Positions 50,724-63,298 of a stretch of DNA of 64,000 bases are shown one piece after another (the first letter of the stretch is position 1; each line of letters opens with the position of its first letter). The position numbers were made by a program, and so were the translations under genes. Source of the DNA: Toxotes chatareus (taxonomy: Eukaryota; Chordata; Actinopteri; Toxotidae); NCBI GenBank assembly GCA_016801885.1, contig CM028900.1, forward strand, positions 3,999,501-4,063,500, written 5' to 3'. The notes under the pieces were generated by a model. It was given only the letters and a program-made list of their open reading frames with translations, made no database searches and was not told where the DNA came from.

Positions 50724-53700
50724 CTACCTCAAATAATCCCTCTCACTGCCATAATCCATTAAGGAGCCTGCCACATCAGCAAAGTCCTCCAGGACGAGGC
50801 TGGTGGAGTCCTCACCAGAGGGCAGCTCCGGGTCTGACGCCCAGGGGTGCTGATAATGGTCGTGCTGGGGGGCCCGGGGTTCATCCAGGTGGGTCTTCCT
50901 TGGTCCCTGCAGGTGCGGCTGGAGAGGATGAGACTGGACTGGATCGGACTTCTCATAGGCTGGTGCTTGGTCTTCGCCTTGCTGCTCGGGTTGTTGCCCC
51001 TTGGCGACACCACCATCACTGCAGCTGCCGCCCTCACTGCCCTGCGATGCAGGGGCCAGCACGTGGTAGAGGCTGGGCAGGCGGATGTCCAGCAGCACGC
51101 CGCTCTTAATGTAGAGCTTGTTGTTGAGGTTGTAGAGCTTTTCTGCGATGTCGTAGCCTAGCATGATGGAGAAGAGGCGGGCGATGTAGCGCTCCTTGGA
51201 TATCAGCATGTAAAGGCGCCGGCGACGCCATGAGACGTAGCGGGAGTCCTCCTCTGCTGTCAGGGTCACCTGGGGAGTAAGAATGAAACACCTGAATATC
51301 AGTGTGTTAAAACTGAAACGGCTACAGTGGAAACAAGCTGAGAAACACTGACATATCAGCACTGGCAGCATGTGAATGTCCACTAGATTAATGTAAGGCC
51401 AGTATTCACACCCTTTTAGCTCTGTTTTTGGTCTCTACCAACTCCTGTCTCTTCTGTGTTCAACAGCCAGCCAATATGGATGTAAACAATTATTTAAAAT
51501 ATTTTAGTAAACAACTCTGCAAATGTTTTATGAGGACTGACATGCACTGAACATGTTTCTTAGATGTCGAAGAAGAACAATATATTCATACTTTACTGGT
51601 CGCTGAAACCCTGATAGGTCTGGAGACAAACCTTGAATGCTATACATGACCTCCAGGGCCTGTTTCTACTTTAACTGAACGAATCTAAAGCAACAGGATA
51701 TGTGAAAGACAAGAGGACAACTGTTTTCCCCTGTTCAGCCTATCAGTCAGATACTGAGTCTGATAAAAGGCAACAAAAGACGACTTGATATCCACGTCCG
51801 GTTTCTCCTTTCAACTCCTTCAATGACAGCACCTCAAGTTAATTTAGGGACTTTGAACCCCACATCCCCTGACTACATTTACTTTGCTGAAACACGGAAA
51901 CTACACCAGTGTCTCCTGAAATTAGCTGGACATACAGTACCTGGAACTTTCCCTCCTCGTTTGGTCTGAGAGACTCCCACTCTGGAGAGTCCAGGAACTG
52001 GTGACGGTGGATGTAGTGCAGGAACTGGCCCTCCAAAGATACGTTGATCCTGAGAAACAGAGGGAGAGATAAGTATAAAAAGAGAGACAGGGATTAGGAA
52101 GTGATAATAAGAGCAGAGAGACAAGTCGAGGTCACTTTGCAGGACCAGACTAAAACGTTGGAGGTAAATGTTAGCATAAATATCTCTGTTAGGGCCGCTA
52201 TGTTGGAGTGAACAGAGTACAGCTCCTTTAAACAGAACATTTTCAGATTAACTGATAATACCAAGTGTCCTAAATCATAATTTAAGACATCAAGACATTC
52301 CTCCCTCAGGGGGAAGCTTTATTTAAGAGAAAATAGCTTCCGCAGAGTGAAATAATCCAGCACACTCAACATTAAGACTTCATTGGATTACGTCAAAAGT
52401 TTCTGTCAGGGTTTGTTTTATCCTTACTTCAGTGTGAGTTGAATGCAGTCACATCAGTGCTGCGAACAATCTGCTTCATATCAATCACCTGACATCTACA
52501 GAAAAAACATGGAAGTCTCCTCCAGGAAATAATTCTTAAAAAAAAAAAGGCTGCTTCATCACAGCAGCTGGCACTGAGAGTCAAAAATTTAAAGTTAATT
52601 TAAAAATCTAATTTTCAGTCACTATAAACTGATTTTAAATAATTAAATACATTTTAAAATACTGATGTAGTGAATCATAAATAGGCGACAAGTCTAAATA
52701 ACACTGGTATTCTGTTTTAGCAGGTAAGTGTTTATTTTATTGTGTGTGTGTATTTAAAACTATTGAAGTCTTTATTTAGACTCATCACAACAAAGGGTGT
52801 TAATTAACAGCTATGTTGCTGTGTATTGTGGTATTAATTACCCTGAATTAATTACCCTACACTGCCCAGGACAGGGATTTCCACCATAGAGTCCCATGCT
52901 AAAAATGTCACTGTACTGTCCGTACTGTTCTCTGTGACCGATTGGATATGGCCAAAAGTATGTGGACACTGGTCTTTTGGTCTGGTCATGCACATTGATC
53001 AGTTTATGCTTTATTTTAGAGCCTGCATATTTTTTTAGATTTTAGATTTAACAGTATCCATCCAACTATGTTGCATGAGTTCACATGTTTTGGTGTCCAC
53101 ATACTTTTGGTCATGTAGTGTAGTTATACCAAACAGGAGACTGCTGATTTAGTAAAATCCTCTGCGCTAACACACTAAAAATCTGAAAAATATAAGTACA
53201 ACCTGTTAAATAAAGATCAGCAAGACAACAAATACGTCAAATACCACCATTTTAAAAATGTGTAAATAAAAATCATCATCAGCTTTTTGCTCATTTGTTT
53301 GTTCTTCCAAATTTGGCTCGTATGCTCGGCTCTATCCACATTGCAGCCAACTTTTAATTCAAGGTAAGAGGAACAGTCAGCGTCCACTCTCCTGTCCTAA
53401 GTACAAAGATATCATTTAACCAGCTGGCACTCTGCAGGGGGACGGCACACTGGTGAGTCACAGACAAAAATACTCTGTTTACAACATTTCTCTTGTGTAG
53501 GCTCCAGGACTGTGAGATCTAATGCAGCTCTACTTTGAGGATGTTTGGATGAAGAGGATACATTTCCTGTAACTTCTGCACGCTGCCAAAAACCCTGAAA
53601 GAGTCAAAAATAGAAATCCAGCTCTGGAGAAGCCAGTTAAAATAGGAGACTTCTTAAAAATAATGTGTGTCAGTTTTTATATCACTACAAAATGCATTAA

Positions 53701-55249
53701 ACCAACAAATATAACAATATACAACTGTGGTACAACTGTGTGAGCACTTTCTGGTTTAGACACTAAGCTCTGACACAACATCCTATTAGGTTTGTACAAA
53801 ACTGCACAGGAGCTGTGAACACATACAGTAGGTGGACAAAATAACATGAACACCTGTAAAATAATGCAAACCACTGATTGATAGAAGAAATAAATACTGA
53901 TTAATACTGAAGGTTGTTTTGTTTAGTTTTTGTTCTGACTGTATCGGAAAAATGTTGGTTCAGAGAAAGAAAGTAACTAAGAACATTAACTCAAATACTA
54001 AAGAATAATTTTGAGTTACTTTAATTGCATATTTCCATTTACTTCTACTTCATACATTTCAGAGGGAAATTGCATGTTTTTTACAAAACTAGTTATCTCA
54101 CATCTTATTAGCTTCTTAATTTGTGGGTTAGTATTATACATGTTAGTCTGATGCATTTTTAATGAATAAACTACCCAAAATGATATGTGAAGTAGGTATA
54201 ATTAGCTCTACCCTGACCAGTTTGCATGTTTATAATATTCCATTATATTAAGACAATGCTCTGAAAGGGGCCACTCTGCTCACCTTTGCTGTGCTTTTAC
54301 TTAAGGTAGCTATAATCAATATTTTCATATTAACAACTGATCAAACGATCATCATGTGTAATGTGAAAGGAGTCACATACAGGTAAATATCACCCACTCT
54401 GCAGATCACCTGAGCTCAACAAAGGAATTCAGCACTTTCATGCACATTGTTTTGGTTCAATATCACTGCTCCCAGAGCAAAAAGACACAGTTAGCGACTG
54501 ACTGGTGAACATTCAGCAGCTAAAGAGCCAGGCATTTACCTCAGGAGCTGGTACAGAGTATATATCATTCTTACATTCATCGAAGGGCCATAAACATGAG
54601 TCTAAAGCTGTTGTTTCTCCCTTACAGCTAGCATGTTGGTTGTTATCTGTGGAGACAATTAATGGTGGTGTTTTGCATCATGTTGCACAGGTGTGTAGAT
54701 ATGCACACGTGCTCAAACACACACATACATACACACACACACACACATTCCTCACCTCCCAGACAGCAGGAAGGCGAGCTGGTCGATGGGCGTCTTGCCC
54801 TCCACAGCGTACGTCTCTCCTGCCTTCAGCTCCACCACCTTATTCTCAAAAGCACTCGCTATCTCCTTGAACACCTGGACGGGCACGCCCAGCGGCAGGT
54901 AGACCGCCTGGTAGAGGGAGGTCAGCTCTTCATTGCGTATGCCCTCCTGATGCAGCCGGTAAAGGAGGTGGCAGATTTGAGCAAGGCAGGCCAGCAGCAG
55001 AAGCAGGTTCCAGGTGAAGACGTCCAGGCCACACATGGTCATCCAGCCCCACAAGGTCAGGCACAGGAAGGCTGGAGTCAGGAAGCCAAAGATGAAGAGG
55101 CACCCATAGGCCCCACTGCCTCCCATGTAGCCCAGGAACAGGATGGTGTTACCCAAATGGTAGATGGCTCCCTCTGTGTTGTTGCTCCAGCCATCGCACA
55201 TAGGGGCAAACAACAAGTTGTCCAGCAGAGTCGAGTTGTCTGCGCTCAT
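50724..55249 (-). CDS. popdc2: Popeye domain-containing protein 2
   Basis: A three-pass plasma-membrane protein whose cytosolic Popeye domain binds cAMP; in vertebrates it supports cardiac conduction and muscle. Exons in transcription order are 55249-54756, 52049-51941 and 51269-50724, in phase, giving 382 residues; human POPDC2 has 364. Residues 1-28 are extracellular with N-glycosylation sites Asn5 and Asn23; three hydrophobic segments lie at about 32-55, 60-75 and 80-98. The Popeye domain carries YAVEGKTPIDQLAFLLSG and both cAMP-site motifs, DSPE (185-188) and FQVT (200-203). GYDIAEKLYNLNNKLYIKSG and DIRLPSLYHVLAP match the family; after these the tail is acidic, Gln/Pro-rich and diverged. 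The stop codon immediately follows an AG|GTAGAG that could be a donor, so a further C-terminal exon is possible. It is head-on to pla1a and upstream of cox17, as in human. Confidence 0.93.
52948..53114. mobile_element. Short inverted-repeat element (MITE) in popdc2 intron 1
   Basis: Inverted ends of 22 bases differ at one position: 'atggccaaaagtatgtggac' on at 52948-52969, mirrored at 53093-53114. They match the ends of a Tc1-like family common in fish ('tatggccaaaagtatgtgga'). About 120 bases lie between and hold no transposase, so this is an internally deleted, non-autonomous copy. It lies in the intron between popdc2 exons 1 and 2. Confidence 0.7.
53971..54312 (-). repeat. TAAAAGTA-type repeat, reverse copy in popdc2 intron 1
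   Basis: Reversed relative to the copy at 48408. It shows 'tttccatttacttctacttc', 'atttcagagggaaattgcat', 'actagttatctcacatctta', 'ctgatgcatttttaatgaat' and 'ctgaaaggggccactctgct', the complement of the family in matching order. Confidence 0.65.
54718..54747. repeat. CA microsatellite beside the popdc2 exon 1 donor
   Basis: An ACAC run starts within about ten bases of the donor of popdc2 exon 1 (cut at 54756/54755). Length variation here would lie at the very start of the intron. Confidence 0.85.
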
Positions 55250-58200
55250 GTTTGAAACTCCTCAAATGACAAGTTCAAGAAGCTCTTGATGCACAAACAG
55301 AACCAGAAAGACTTTTTGCCCAGTGAAACTTGGTTCTATTTCTGTCTCATTTACAGTTTCAACTCGTTTCGTACTTGTTTCAAAAATAAACAGCGAATAC
55401 TGACCAAAAATGTCAGAAGCAAACGTTTGTTCCCTTGGCGTGCAGCGGAAAATTCTTCAATGTGAAGAAGCTCTCACGGCTCTATTTGTGACAGAAACAC
55501 AGCTGGAATGAGTTTCTTCTTCTTCTTCTCCTCTCATTATGTGTCCCCTTCCTCTCTCCTCTGGCTTTCTTGCCCCGTCTTTCCCCTCTGTGTCTTCCTG
55601 TCGTGTCCCCCCGCTTTGCTCTTCTGTCTATTTCTCTCACCCGCTGGCCTGTACTGTAGAACCAACAGCTGGAAGAGAAGGGGGTAATGGGGGGGGGGGG
55701 GGGCGTCGATAGAGCCCTAGAAGGATAACCATGTTTGGAATTGAAACCCAAGGAGGAAAGAGTGGTAGATGGAAAGCAGGCCTGCTACTTAACATAACAG
55801 AAAGAGAGAGAGAGAGAGGCAGGAAACGGGAGGGAGGAGAAGGACTATAACAAATATCTCTAAGAGACTCACACAGTGTCACAGACATTTTTTAAAAAGT
55901 TCCCCTAGAGCTGCAACATAGTTCAGCCAAACTCCATGAGTTCAGTTCACCACGAGGAGGGTGGCTCTGCTGGTGCATATTTAGAGACACTGAAATGAGT
56001 AGGATGGTAGTGCAGGTCAGATTTCAGGTATAAACACCCACCAGCACTACCAATGCCGCACATATCCGGCTGTCCTCTCAGCTCACAGGGACAATCATCT
56101 CTTTCTATCAGAAATTCATTTTCTCTGCTTTATGTTTCCTTTTTTTGTTTAATCAGTGCAAGACCCTAAACAGACAATAATAGAGTACACTCTATAAAAA
56201 AATTAAAGATGCAGCATTCTTCCTGTAACAACTGAAGTTGGCAGAATTAAGAAATATTAAGGAGGAAATTATTTGTATGAGCAGTGTGATGTGGGAGAAA
56301 TGAAACGTAAGACATTTTCATCTGCAATGTGTTGCAGATGAAAATTAAAATTAGAATTAAAAAGAGAGAACACAGACTACAACATAAAAGTGTAACTTAG
56401 CTGATGTTGACAGGAGAGAACCTGAAATTATGTCAAACCAGGTGATGGCTGAGCACAGATACTAGAAATATTTCCCCATAGACTCTGAGAACAATCAGTG
56501 GTGTTAAGGGTTTAGACCACATAGTGAGGACACTCTCTGGAAAAGGGATGAACATATCTATATAGAGCTAGAAACAAATCATTTCAAAAACATGCAACTA
56601 CAAAGTGATGTGTATGATGCAATTAATAACAACGATGTTTGAAAAAAAAAAAAAAAAAAACTACTGTATCTTGGTTTCAGCAGGTTTTGCAAACAAAAGT
56701 GTCAAACTCTACGTCCCCTGCCAGGCACACTTCAGTCATAGTGACACACTGTAGAGAAAGAATGCAGATATGGCAAGTATTGACTTTGCAGGGGCAAGAG
56801 TTATTTTTAAGCCTAAGTGCATACCAGGGACAGCAACTGTGGCAAGCAACCATTTTAACGGTGAGAAAGGACCTTCACTACAGGACCTTAAGATGACCAC
56901 AATACTATCGATATTTCTTAATAACTACACATGCATTTAACCCATGCCAAAACAATAAATGACAGACAATGCACCTTATTGCATAGGACTTTTATTCAAT
57001 TTCAGACAGCATTTTAGATAATCAGAAACTTCTCAAATTCTGCACACATTTCAAAAAGAAAAAAAAACTTCCACACAGAAAGATCAAACCATCAGAGCCT
57101 CACAGCATCATATTCACATTTCCCTTCTCACTGAGGTATAAATAAGATGGGGAAAGAAGAAGAAAGGAATATCCAGGGTTGGTCTCCACTCGCACAGCAA
57201 CACACTGCAGGAGAGATCAAAACGTACACAGTGAGCATTTCACGCTTTTTCTAGAACGTAAGTGAAACAGTACTCAAGAGCATGAACAACTGAGACCTAA
57301 GATTCAGCTTTATTAATCTTTAGTTTCAAAACTGCAAAGTCAATTGAAAGTTAACAGAAACCAAAGATCAGATTAAAGGCTGAGCCATGGATTTAGTGAA
57401 AAGAAATTCCAGTGAAAAGAAACGTCCAGTGATTTAGCTAGGTACTACATCAAACAGGACCTACTACATAACAGCACAATCATTCTTCCTCCAGCCTTCT
57501 GACTAAAGACTTTTCAGTTACAAGAGAAAGTGAGCATGAACGCTGAGCTGCTGAAACATGAACTGAGCTGCACGGCTTCAGGCATGTTTCATGTGTAGTC
57601 ATAACCACAGACGACACCTGCCCCCACCACCCTCCTCACCACACACCTCCCATCTCTTACCCCCACTCTGCCCCTGATACATGATGTCCTGGCCTGATAC
57701 TGCAGTCAGTGCACAACAATGGATGAAATCAGCAATGGCCAAGAGACACAACTGACCCAGCAAGAGGAAGCTGAAGCTGTAAACAGCCTGGTGAATGCAA
57801 ACACCTCCACTATTGCAAATATCAAGCTGCAAATTTAGATCTAAAACAATCAATTAAAAATGAGAGGACAGATTAATCATTTGTCAACTTTCAAGTTAAA
57901 TAAATAAATAAAAATCTACGCATTCTCAGGTTCCGGGTCCTCAAACAGCAGGATTTGCTCCTCATCAGATTTACACTCACTCTGCACTTGTAATGAGGAA
58001 CATTACACTAAAGTTTGCTCTCAAACAGCATTATCATGCTGGAAGTAGCCATTAGATTAAATTGTGGCCACATAAGCGAAGCACATATTTAGCAGCAATA
58101 CTCAGAGTCTGTGACATTACCCATCTGCCTCAAGGTTGGGCATGTTGTGAATTCTGAGAAACTTTTCTGCTCGCAAACAGTTATTATCTAACTTGCTGCA

Positions 58201-58541
58201 GACTTTGTCAGCTTCAGATGTACAGGTGTTCCTGTAGGGCGACTTCACTCGTAAGCGGGTATCTGATCAGATCTCCACTAGCCAATTTTACTAGTCAGTC
58301 AGTTGAAGGTCAGGTTAATGTTTATAAGGTTAAGTGTGGCCTCCAGGAAATCTAACTTCAATACTGATGTGATATGTTTAAAATGACAAATATCCAATGG
58401 ATGAATCAGTAAATGACCTAGAATAAAGGAACTAGAGTTGCAAACAAATTGATGGGACACTATAACAAAGTTAACCATGAGTGTTTAAGCTTGTAATGGC
58501 TGAAATTGATACTTACCACACACACAAACAAAATGGAGTGG
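55250..58541. other. Spacer between popdc2 and cox17
   Basis: It contains the popdc2 promoter side and the cox17 3' side, since both genes run leftward. No coding exon is supported. Notable are a CTT/CTC-rich patch (55515-55560), a run of 14 G near 55690 that may be hard to sequence, a GA microsatellite (55801-55818) and an A homopolymer near 56641. Minus-strand AATAAA signals read as TTTATT at 56991-56996 and 57309-57314 and could end the cox17 transcript. Confidence 0.45.
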
Positions 58542-58836
58542 TTAAATCTTGAATCCAAGCGCCCTCATGCAATCTTTATGTGCCTCAATTAGGTGAGTGC
58601 AGTTTTCCTCTCCCTTTTCAATGATGCTGAGGGCAACAAAAAACAAAACATGGAGGCATTAATAAATATTTTCACTTGACACAAGTCGTGATTCAGTCTC
58701 AAAGGCAAAGTACTTACCAAGCATCTCTGACTTTCTTTGTTTCTGGACAAGCACAGCATGGTTTCAGTGGCTTCTTCTGCTCAGTGCTCTCAATAACAGG
58801 AGCAGACTCCAGGCTGGCAGCAGACAGAGTCGACAT
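58542..58836 (-). CDS. cox17: Cytochrome c oxidase copper chaperone COX17
   Basis: Carries Cu(I) in the mitochondrial intermembrane space to SCO1 and COX11 for assembly of cytochrome c oxidase. Two coding exons, 58836-58718 and 58626-58542, join in phase (split Cys40 codon) to give 67 residues; human COX17 has 63. The core [20 protein letters not shown] then IIEKGEENC is nearly identical to human. The copper site Cys27-Cys28-x-Cys30 and the twin CX9C pattern (Cys30/Cys40, Cys49/Cys59) are intact, as needed for oxidative folding by Mia40. It ends MRALGFKI like the human protein. An acceptor seven bases before the ATG (exon starts at 58843) and a donor after 59909 indicate a non-coding first exon near 59909-59990. 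It is too small to stand out as an open frame. Confidence 0.97.
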
Positions 58837-58904
58837 CTTTGAACTGAATATAATTATATGAATAGAATATAATTTTAAATATATGTAATATAATTTTCAA
58901 GTTT

Positions 58905-58966
58905 TGCAAGTAACAAAAGAATTTCCCTACGGGGATTAATAAAGATTTTTTTTTCTGATTCTGGTA
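58905..58966 (+). repeat. Retroposon 3'-tail-like fragment in the cox17 5' intron
   Basis: The string 'aatttccctacggggattaa' followed by 'taaagattttttttt' and 'ctgattctgg' matches the 3' tail shared by many fish LINE and SINE copies ('tttccc...gggattaataaag...'). Only the tail is recognisable. Confidence 0.55.
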
Positions 58967-59908
58967 AGAAATAAGGAAATGCATTCTTGATGCCATGCAG
59001 CTGTGTCAGGGTCCTGGTATTGTGCATCCTGGCTGACTATCACAACCATGCTTTTCCTAATATGACAGGCCAAAGTTATTGTGTGAAAAAGGCCAGTGGA
59101 GACAATTTTATCATGACAAATGTTGAGCCAACAGAATCACCAGCATCTCATCTATCAAACTTATTTTCAAACACATAACATTTTTGTTATTAATTAAGCT
59201 ACCAATTATTCTCAAAGTCAGGAATTATTAAAAATGTCCATCACAAGTTACAAGTTGCTTTCTTCTGCCATGCATGACAGTAAACTCAATATTATTAAAT
59301 CGTTTAATCGACTAAATAATCTACATATTAAATTGATAGCGAAAATAATTGTTAGCTGCTGCTTTAGCATACACCACTCTGGGAATTAGATAACGTAACT
59401 GGGCCTGTTTCATTATTGGCGTTTTACAGAAGCTACTACTAACTGACGATTCGTAAAAGCAGTCTATATATTATTAGATAATGACAATAAACTTTGGTGC
59501 AGACTTATTTACACGCTTTACACCCACACAGTGACACTGGAGGAAGCTGAGGTGATGTAATATTAGCTAATATGAAATTATCAACTTGTCGGCACACAAC
59601 AGGTCACTGGCACGACGACAATTTTAATTTAGAAATATTTCATATTTTCAGCATGTCAGAATAGCGGATAAACTCTGAGCAAACCCAGGTGTCGTTGCTG
59701 TTACCAGCTTTAGCTAGCTGTTTGGAGACATTGCATAACGCTCATGAAGTTAGCTAACGGTGGCTACTGCGATGCCCACAAAAACTTTAGCATAAACGTT
59801 CGTTACCCGTGTCACGGAAGATAAATGCCACGATTACATCGAGAACAGAGCGTATGAAAACACATCGTAGGATTTAAAGCAGTGGTTAAACTGTGTTGTG
59901 TAACTTAC

Positions 59909-60060
59909 TCGTATAGAGGCCGGCTAGTGAACGCTTCACCTTCAACACGAACGATAAGAGCAAACCCACATGCTCTTGTTTTATGCAAACTCACGTGACC
60001 AGACGCGTCCGCGAAGGGTTCTGGGAAATGTAGTACTTTTTTTGACAGACGCAAGGAAAA
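59909..60060 (-). promoter_or_regulatory. cox17 promoter with E-box and ZNF143-type motif
   Basis: The cox17 non-coding first exon ends at 59909 (minus-strand donor GTAAGT). Upstream lie the palindromic E-box TCACGTGA (59991-59998) and 'actacatttcccagaa' on the minus strand (60019-60034 region), which matches the ZNF143/STAF site common at housekeeping and mitochondrial gene promoters. The stretch is locally CpG-rich. A plus-strand donor 'ggaaag|gtaaga' at 60088 suggests transcription in both directions. Confidence 0.55.
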
Positions 60061-62167
60061 GAAAGAAACGCAACACTTTACAGGAAAGGTAAGAAAATTA
60101 GCTCAATAAATGTAAAGACCAGAGTATATCTATCAATGTACTGTGAGTTTCTTAAGTTGTGAACTTATGTTGTGATATTTTATCGGCCAGAACTTTCTAG
60201 ATTCGACAAAATGCTGTTTTTGTGTTGAGTAAAAGTTTGTGGGCGACATTAATTTGAGAAAACTAATCTTAATTCAGTGTCCACTCATGGCGGAATTAAC
60301 CGCTGAAGGGCAAAACATTTGTTGTCATGCCCCCACTGACCTCTATTAAACCTTCATTATTTCCCCCTGCACCCAGAAACCCACCAATGCTGTAGAGCTT
60401 AAGTTTACAATGATGTAAAACAGAGGCAAATGTTTGGCTTTGTTTCTTTAAAAATAATAATTTATTAAATCAGGTACAGATTCATTTTATGTAATAATAA
60501 ACAAGAAAGTGACCCTTGATTTGCATAATATGTGGTATTATCAACTTCAGTGACACAGCCACAAATTTCCCCTGACCTATAAAAAATGAATACAAGGAAA
60601 ATTCAGATAAACCTTTCTTAAGTTGCCTGAACTGAGAGTGAATGTCTCTCACTCTCTTCCTCAGCAGCTGAAGCACCATCAGGAAGCTTCACATTTTTCT
60701 TGATACGTGTCTTAAATTATTGATTTGTTATCAGAATAATTGTCATTTGTTTGTTAATTGACTAATTGTTACAGCAAAACACTGATGTGTGCTCCTGTAA
60801 AACAGCAAAAATTTGCAACCGTACAGGTGCTTTTACCTTGTAGTGATAACAAAAACAAAAAAAAGAACTGTGTGAGTTGAAAATTAACACCATCCACCAC
60901 ACAATATTATTGTTTTTTCTACATGACCACATACTTGGGCAGATATTATATTTGGTTCTGTAAAAATATAGTTGCTGATGGGCACAATATACTGTGCACG
61001 ACAGTGGCTTGGGAATTTTGTAATATGAAAAATGTTCATTTTCTTTTCAACAATACTGAAGGTATGTGTGTATTCGCATGTCTGCCGGGTCTACAGTGCG
61101 TCAGCACAGCAAAGCAGTGCGTAAGCAGAAGCACTGAGTCACTTACTCTAGTTTGAGGGCCAGCTGTGTGCTAGATAAATGAGCAAGTAAGCATTTTGTT
61201 CGTTTGCTCTGTGCTGTGTGATAGATATGCACCTCCATTTGAAACACAATCTGCTGCGGTCTGTGCTGTCCTGTCCACAGGATTAGAATCCATGTAGCAC
61301 ATATGGCACATTAGAAAAGCAAATGCTTTAAATACAAGTGACATTTAAATACCCTTCAGTTCACTCTCAGTGTTATTTGAGGTCTCTGTTTGTTTTGGTG
61401 TTTCTTGTAGAAATCTGCCCCCTGAAGGACGAGGGATTTAGGGCCACAGCTGAGGTCCTGACCTGTGCCACCTCCTCTTCCTGTCTGCAGAAAGCTTCCA
61501 GCAGCATCTAGCAAAGCAGAAGTGTAAGCACCCTAAAAAACTAGCCAAACTTTTTCCCAGATCACATTGTAATGTCATCCGATAGTAGATTGCAAACACC
61601 ATTATCTTTTGACACAGCCAAAGCAAAAGACCCACTCACAACACACAGACATGTCTTTTTATTTTACTGGACAGAGAATGTCAGTCAGAAAATCTGAAAC
61701 TTTCCCAGAGCAGCTATTGTTTAGGATACTTAAGAGACTATCTGTACGACAGCTTCGATCATTTGTTCATTCAACACTTAAATGGCCCATGATTATGTTT
61801 TCCCAACATGCTACCTCTTGTGGTCATGCAAGTAATGACAGGAGCCAAGACTCAAGTAGTGAGACGTCAAATCACCACAAAAACTCTTAGGGATGATGAC
61901 TTGGTTCACAAAATGAGGTGGCAGAGCAGAAAACACTTACATGAACTTACAGTGAACGGTGATGTGGGTTGTTTTGGAAGGCAATGAAAAACATATTTGT
62001 CAACCTGTTTTCAGGCCGAGTTGGTAGAGAAGTTGGTCAGGTCCACACAGTCCCCTATCACTCAGCCAGATCTTGTTGCCAGAACGAGATTATTATGTTA
62101 TTTGAAAAATGTAGTTTGGATTTAATGCTTAACGGTTACACATTACTAAAAGACAAACTACTGTAGA

Positions 62168-62300
62168 TATGACATCCAACAATTTTCTAAACCGCTTTAT
62201 CCTGTTCAGGGTCACAAGGGGTTGAGGCTTATTTCAGATCACACATCAGATGAGAGGCAGAGTGCACCTGGACAGGTTGGCAGTCTATCACAGTTTGTCA
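62168..62300 (+). repeat. Teleost interspersed repeat fragment
   Basis: The blocks 'catccaacaattttctaaac', 'cgctttatcctgttcagggt', 'gtgcacctggacaggttggc' and 'agtctatcac' follow the order of a very common fish repeat ('ccatccattttctaaccgcttatcctg...ctggacaggtcgccagtctatc'). It is a diverged copy with no coding content. Confidence 0.7.
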
Positions 62301-62858
62301 CATCACATTGTGTTTTCCAGTAGCATTTCACTTATCCCGTAAACTAAACTGGTGTTTCCTGTACTTCTCTGCTATTATTCAAAGATGCACTGATAAAACA
62401 AGAACCTCATGAAATGTCGGTGACATTATTAGGCACATCTCTTGCACCAAGCTGCCAGTAACTGACCTTACCCGCTGACTGACGTGACCCCTCGGTAAAT
62501 CCCACCATGCTGCTACACCCTGTAATGTCACATTTGTCTTTCCATGTTTCGGACTTTGCTTGCAACGAATCCCACCAACCATCCAAGTAAAAGTGAAAAG
62601 ATCCAGGTGAATAAAATCCCAACTTTCTACTTTATAATCCTCAGAATGAAATATTTCAGCCTGCGTTTTGTTTTGCCACTGATGTGAAATGTGCAAACAA
62701 ACAACACAGGAGCTGGCTCAGAGCTGTGAGCATATGTACAGCATCAGGTAACACAGTACAGGGTTTAATTACATCCGTGGTAGAGATGGCTCAGACTGAA
62801 CTTGTCCCTGCACACGCTGCCAGATGTCTAGTTCACATGACAATAATTGTGATCCCCT

Positions 62859-62868
<10 letters not shown>

Positions 62869-62906
<38 letters not shown>
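62869..62906. repeat. CA microsatellite
   Basis: About 18 CA units follow a short TC run, 390 bases upstream of the HCN-like start codon. Confidence 0.9.
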
Positions 62907-62910
<4 letters not shown>

Positions 62911-63298
62911 GCCATTGTCTTCAGTATTAATGTGAGCTGGACCTTTCCCTCTTGACATGACTTGATTCATGTGGGGATGAGGCACAGATACTGAATAGTT
63001 GATGAGCTGGGAGAAAAAGAAAAGAAGTGGAGGGTTGGGTGGGGGCAGAAATAGAGAGAGGCTGACAGAGAGGGAGGGAGGGAGGAAACAGAAAGGCGGG
63101 TATCCACTCGCCTTGCTCCACACAGCTTCAATAAGCCCTGAGGTTGGGAGCCTTGATGGAAAATTACCTTGTGACCAAGAGGGGAGGTCAGGACTGGTAG
63201 AGTCAGAACTCAGTCGTCCTGAGGAGAGGAAGCAGCAGCAGCAGCTGAGGGAGGATGGCCTGTCTATTCAGCTGTTCAGAGGGGACCAAGGTTGGACC

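Larger units (their letters stand above)
60061..62990. other. Spacer between cox17 and the HCN-like exon
   Basis: No coding exon is supported. A plus-strand donor-like site at 60088/60089 may end a non-coding first exon transcribed away from cox17. A repeat fragment (62168-62300) and a CA microsatellite (62869-62906) are present. Confidence 0.5.

Noticed and set aside
50699..51161. Plus-strand frames of 136 and 104 codons
   Set aside because: Antisense shadows of the popdc2 terminal exon.
54662..55255. 197-codon plus-strand frame
   Set aside because: Antisense shadow of popdc2 exon 1, partly made by the CA repeat.
57599..57853. 84-codon minus-strand frame downstream of cox17
   Set aside because: No family resemblance; probably cox17 3' UTR or spacer, with a Gly-rich run from a C-rich patch.
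61979..62166. 65-codon plus-strand frame near 62 kb
   Set aside because: Short, no resemblance, ends at an interspersed repeat.
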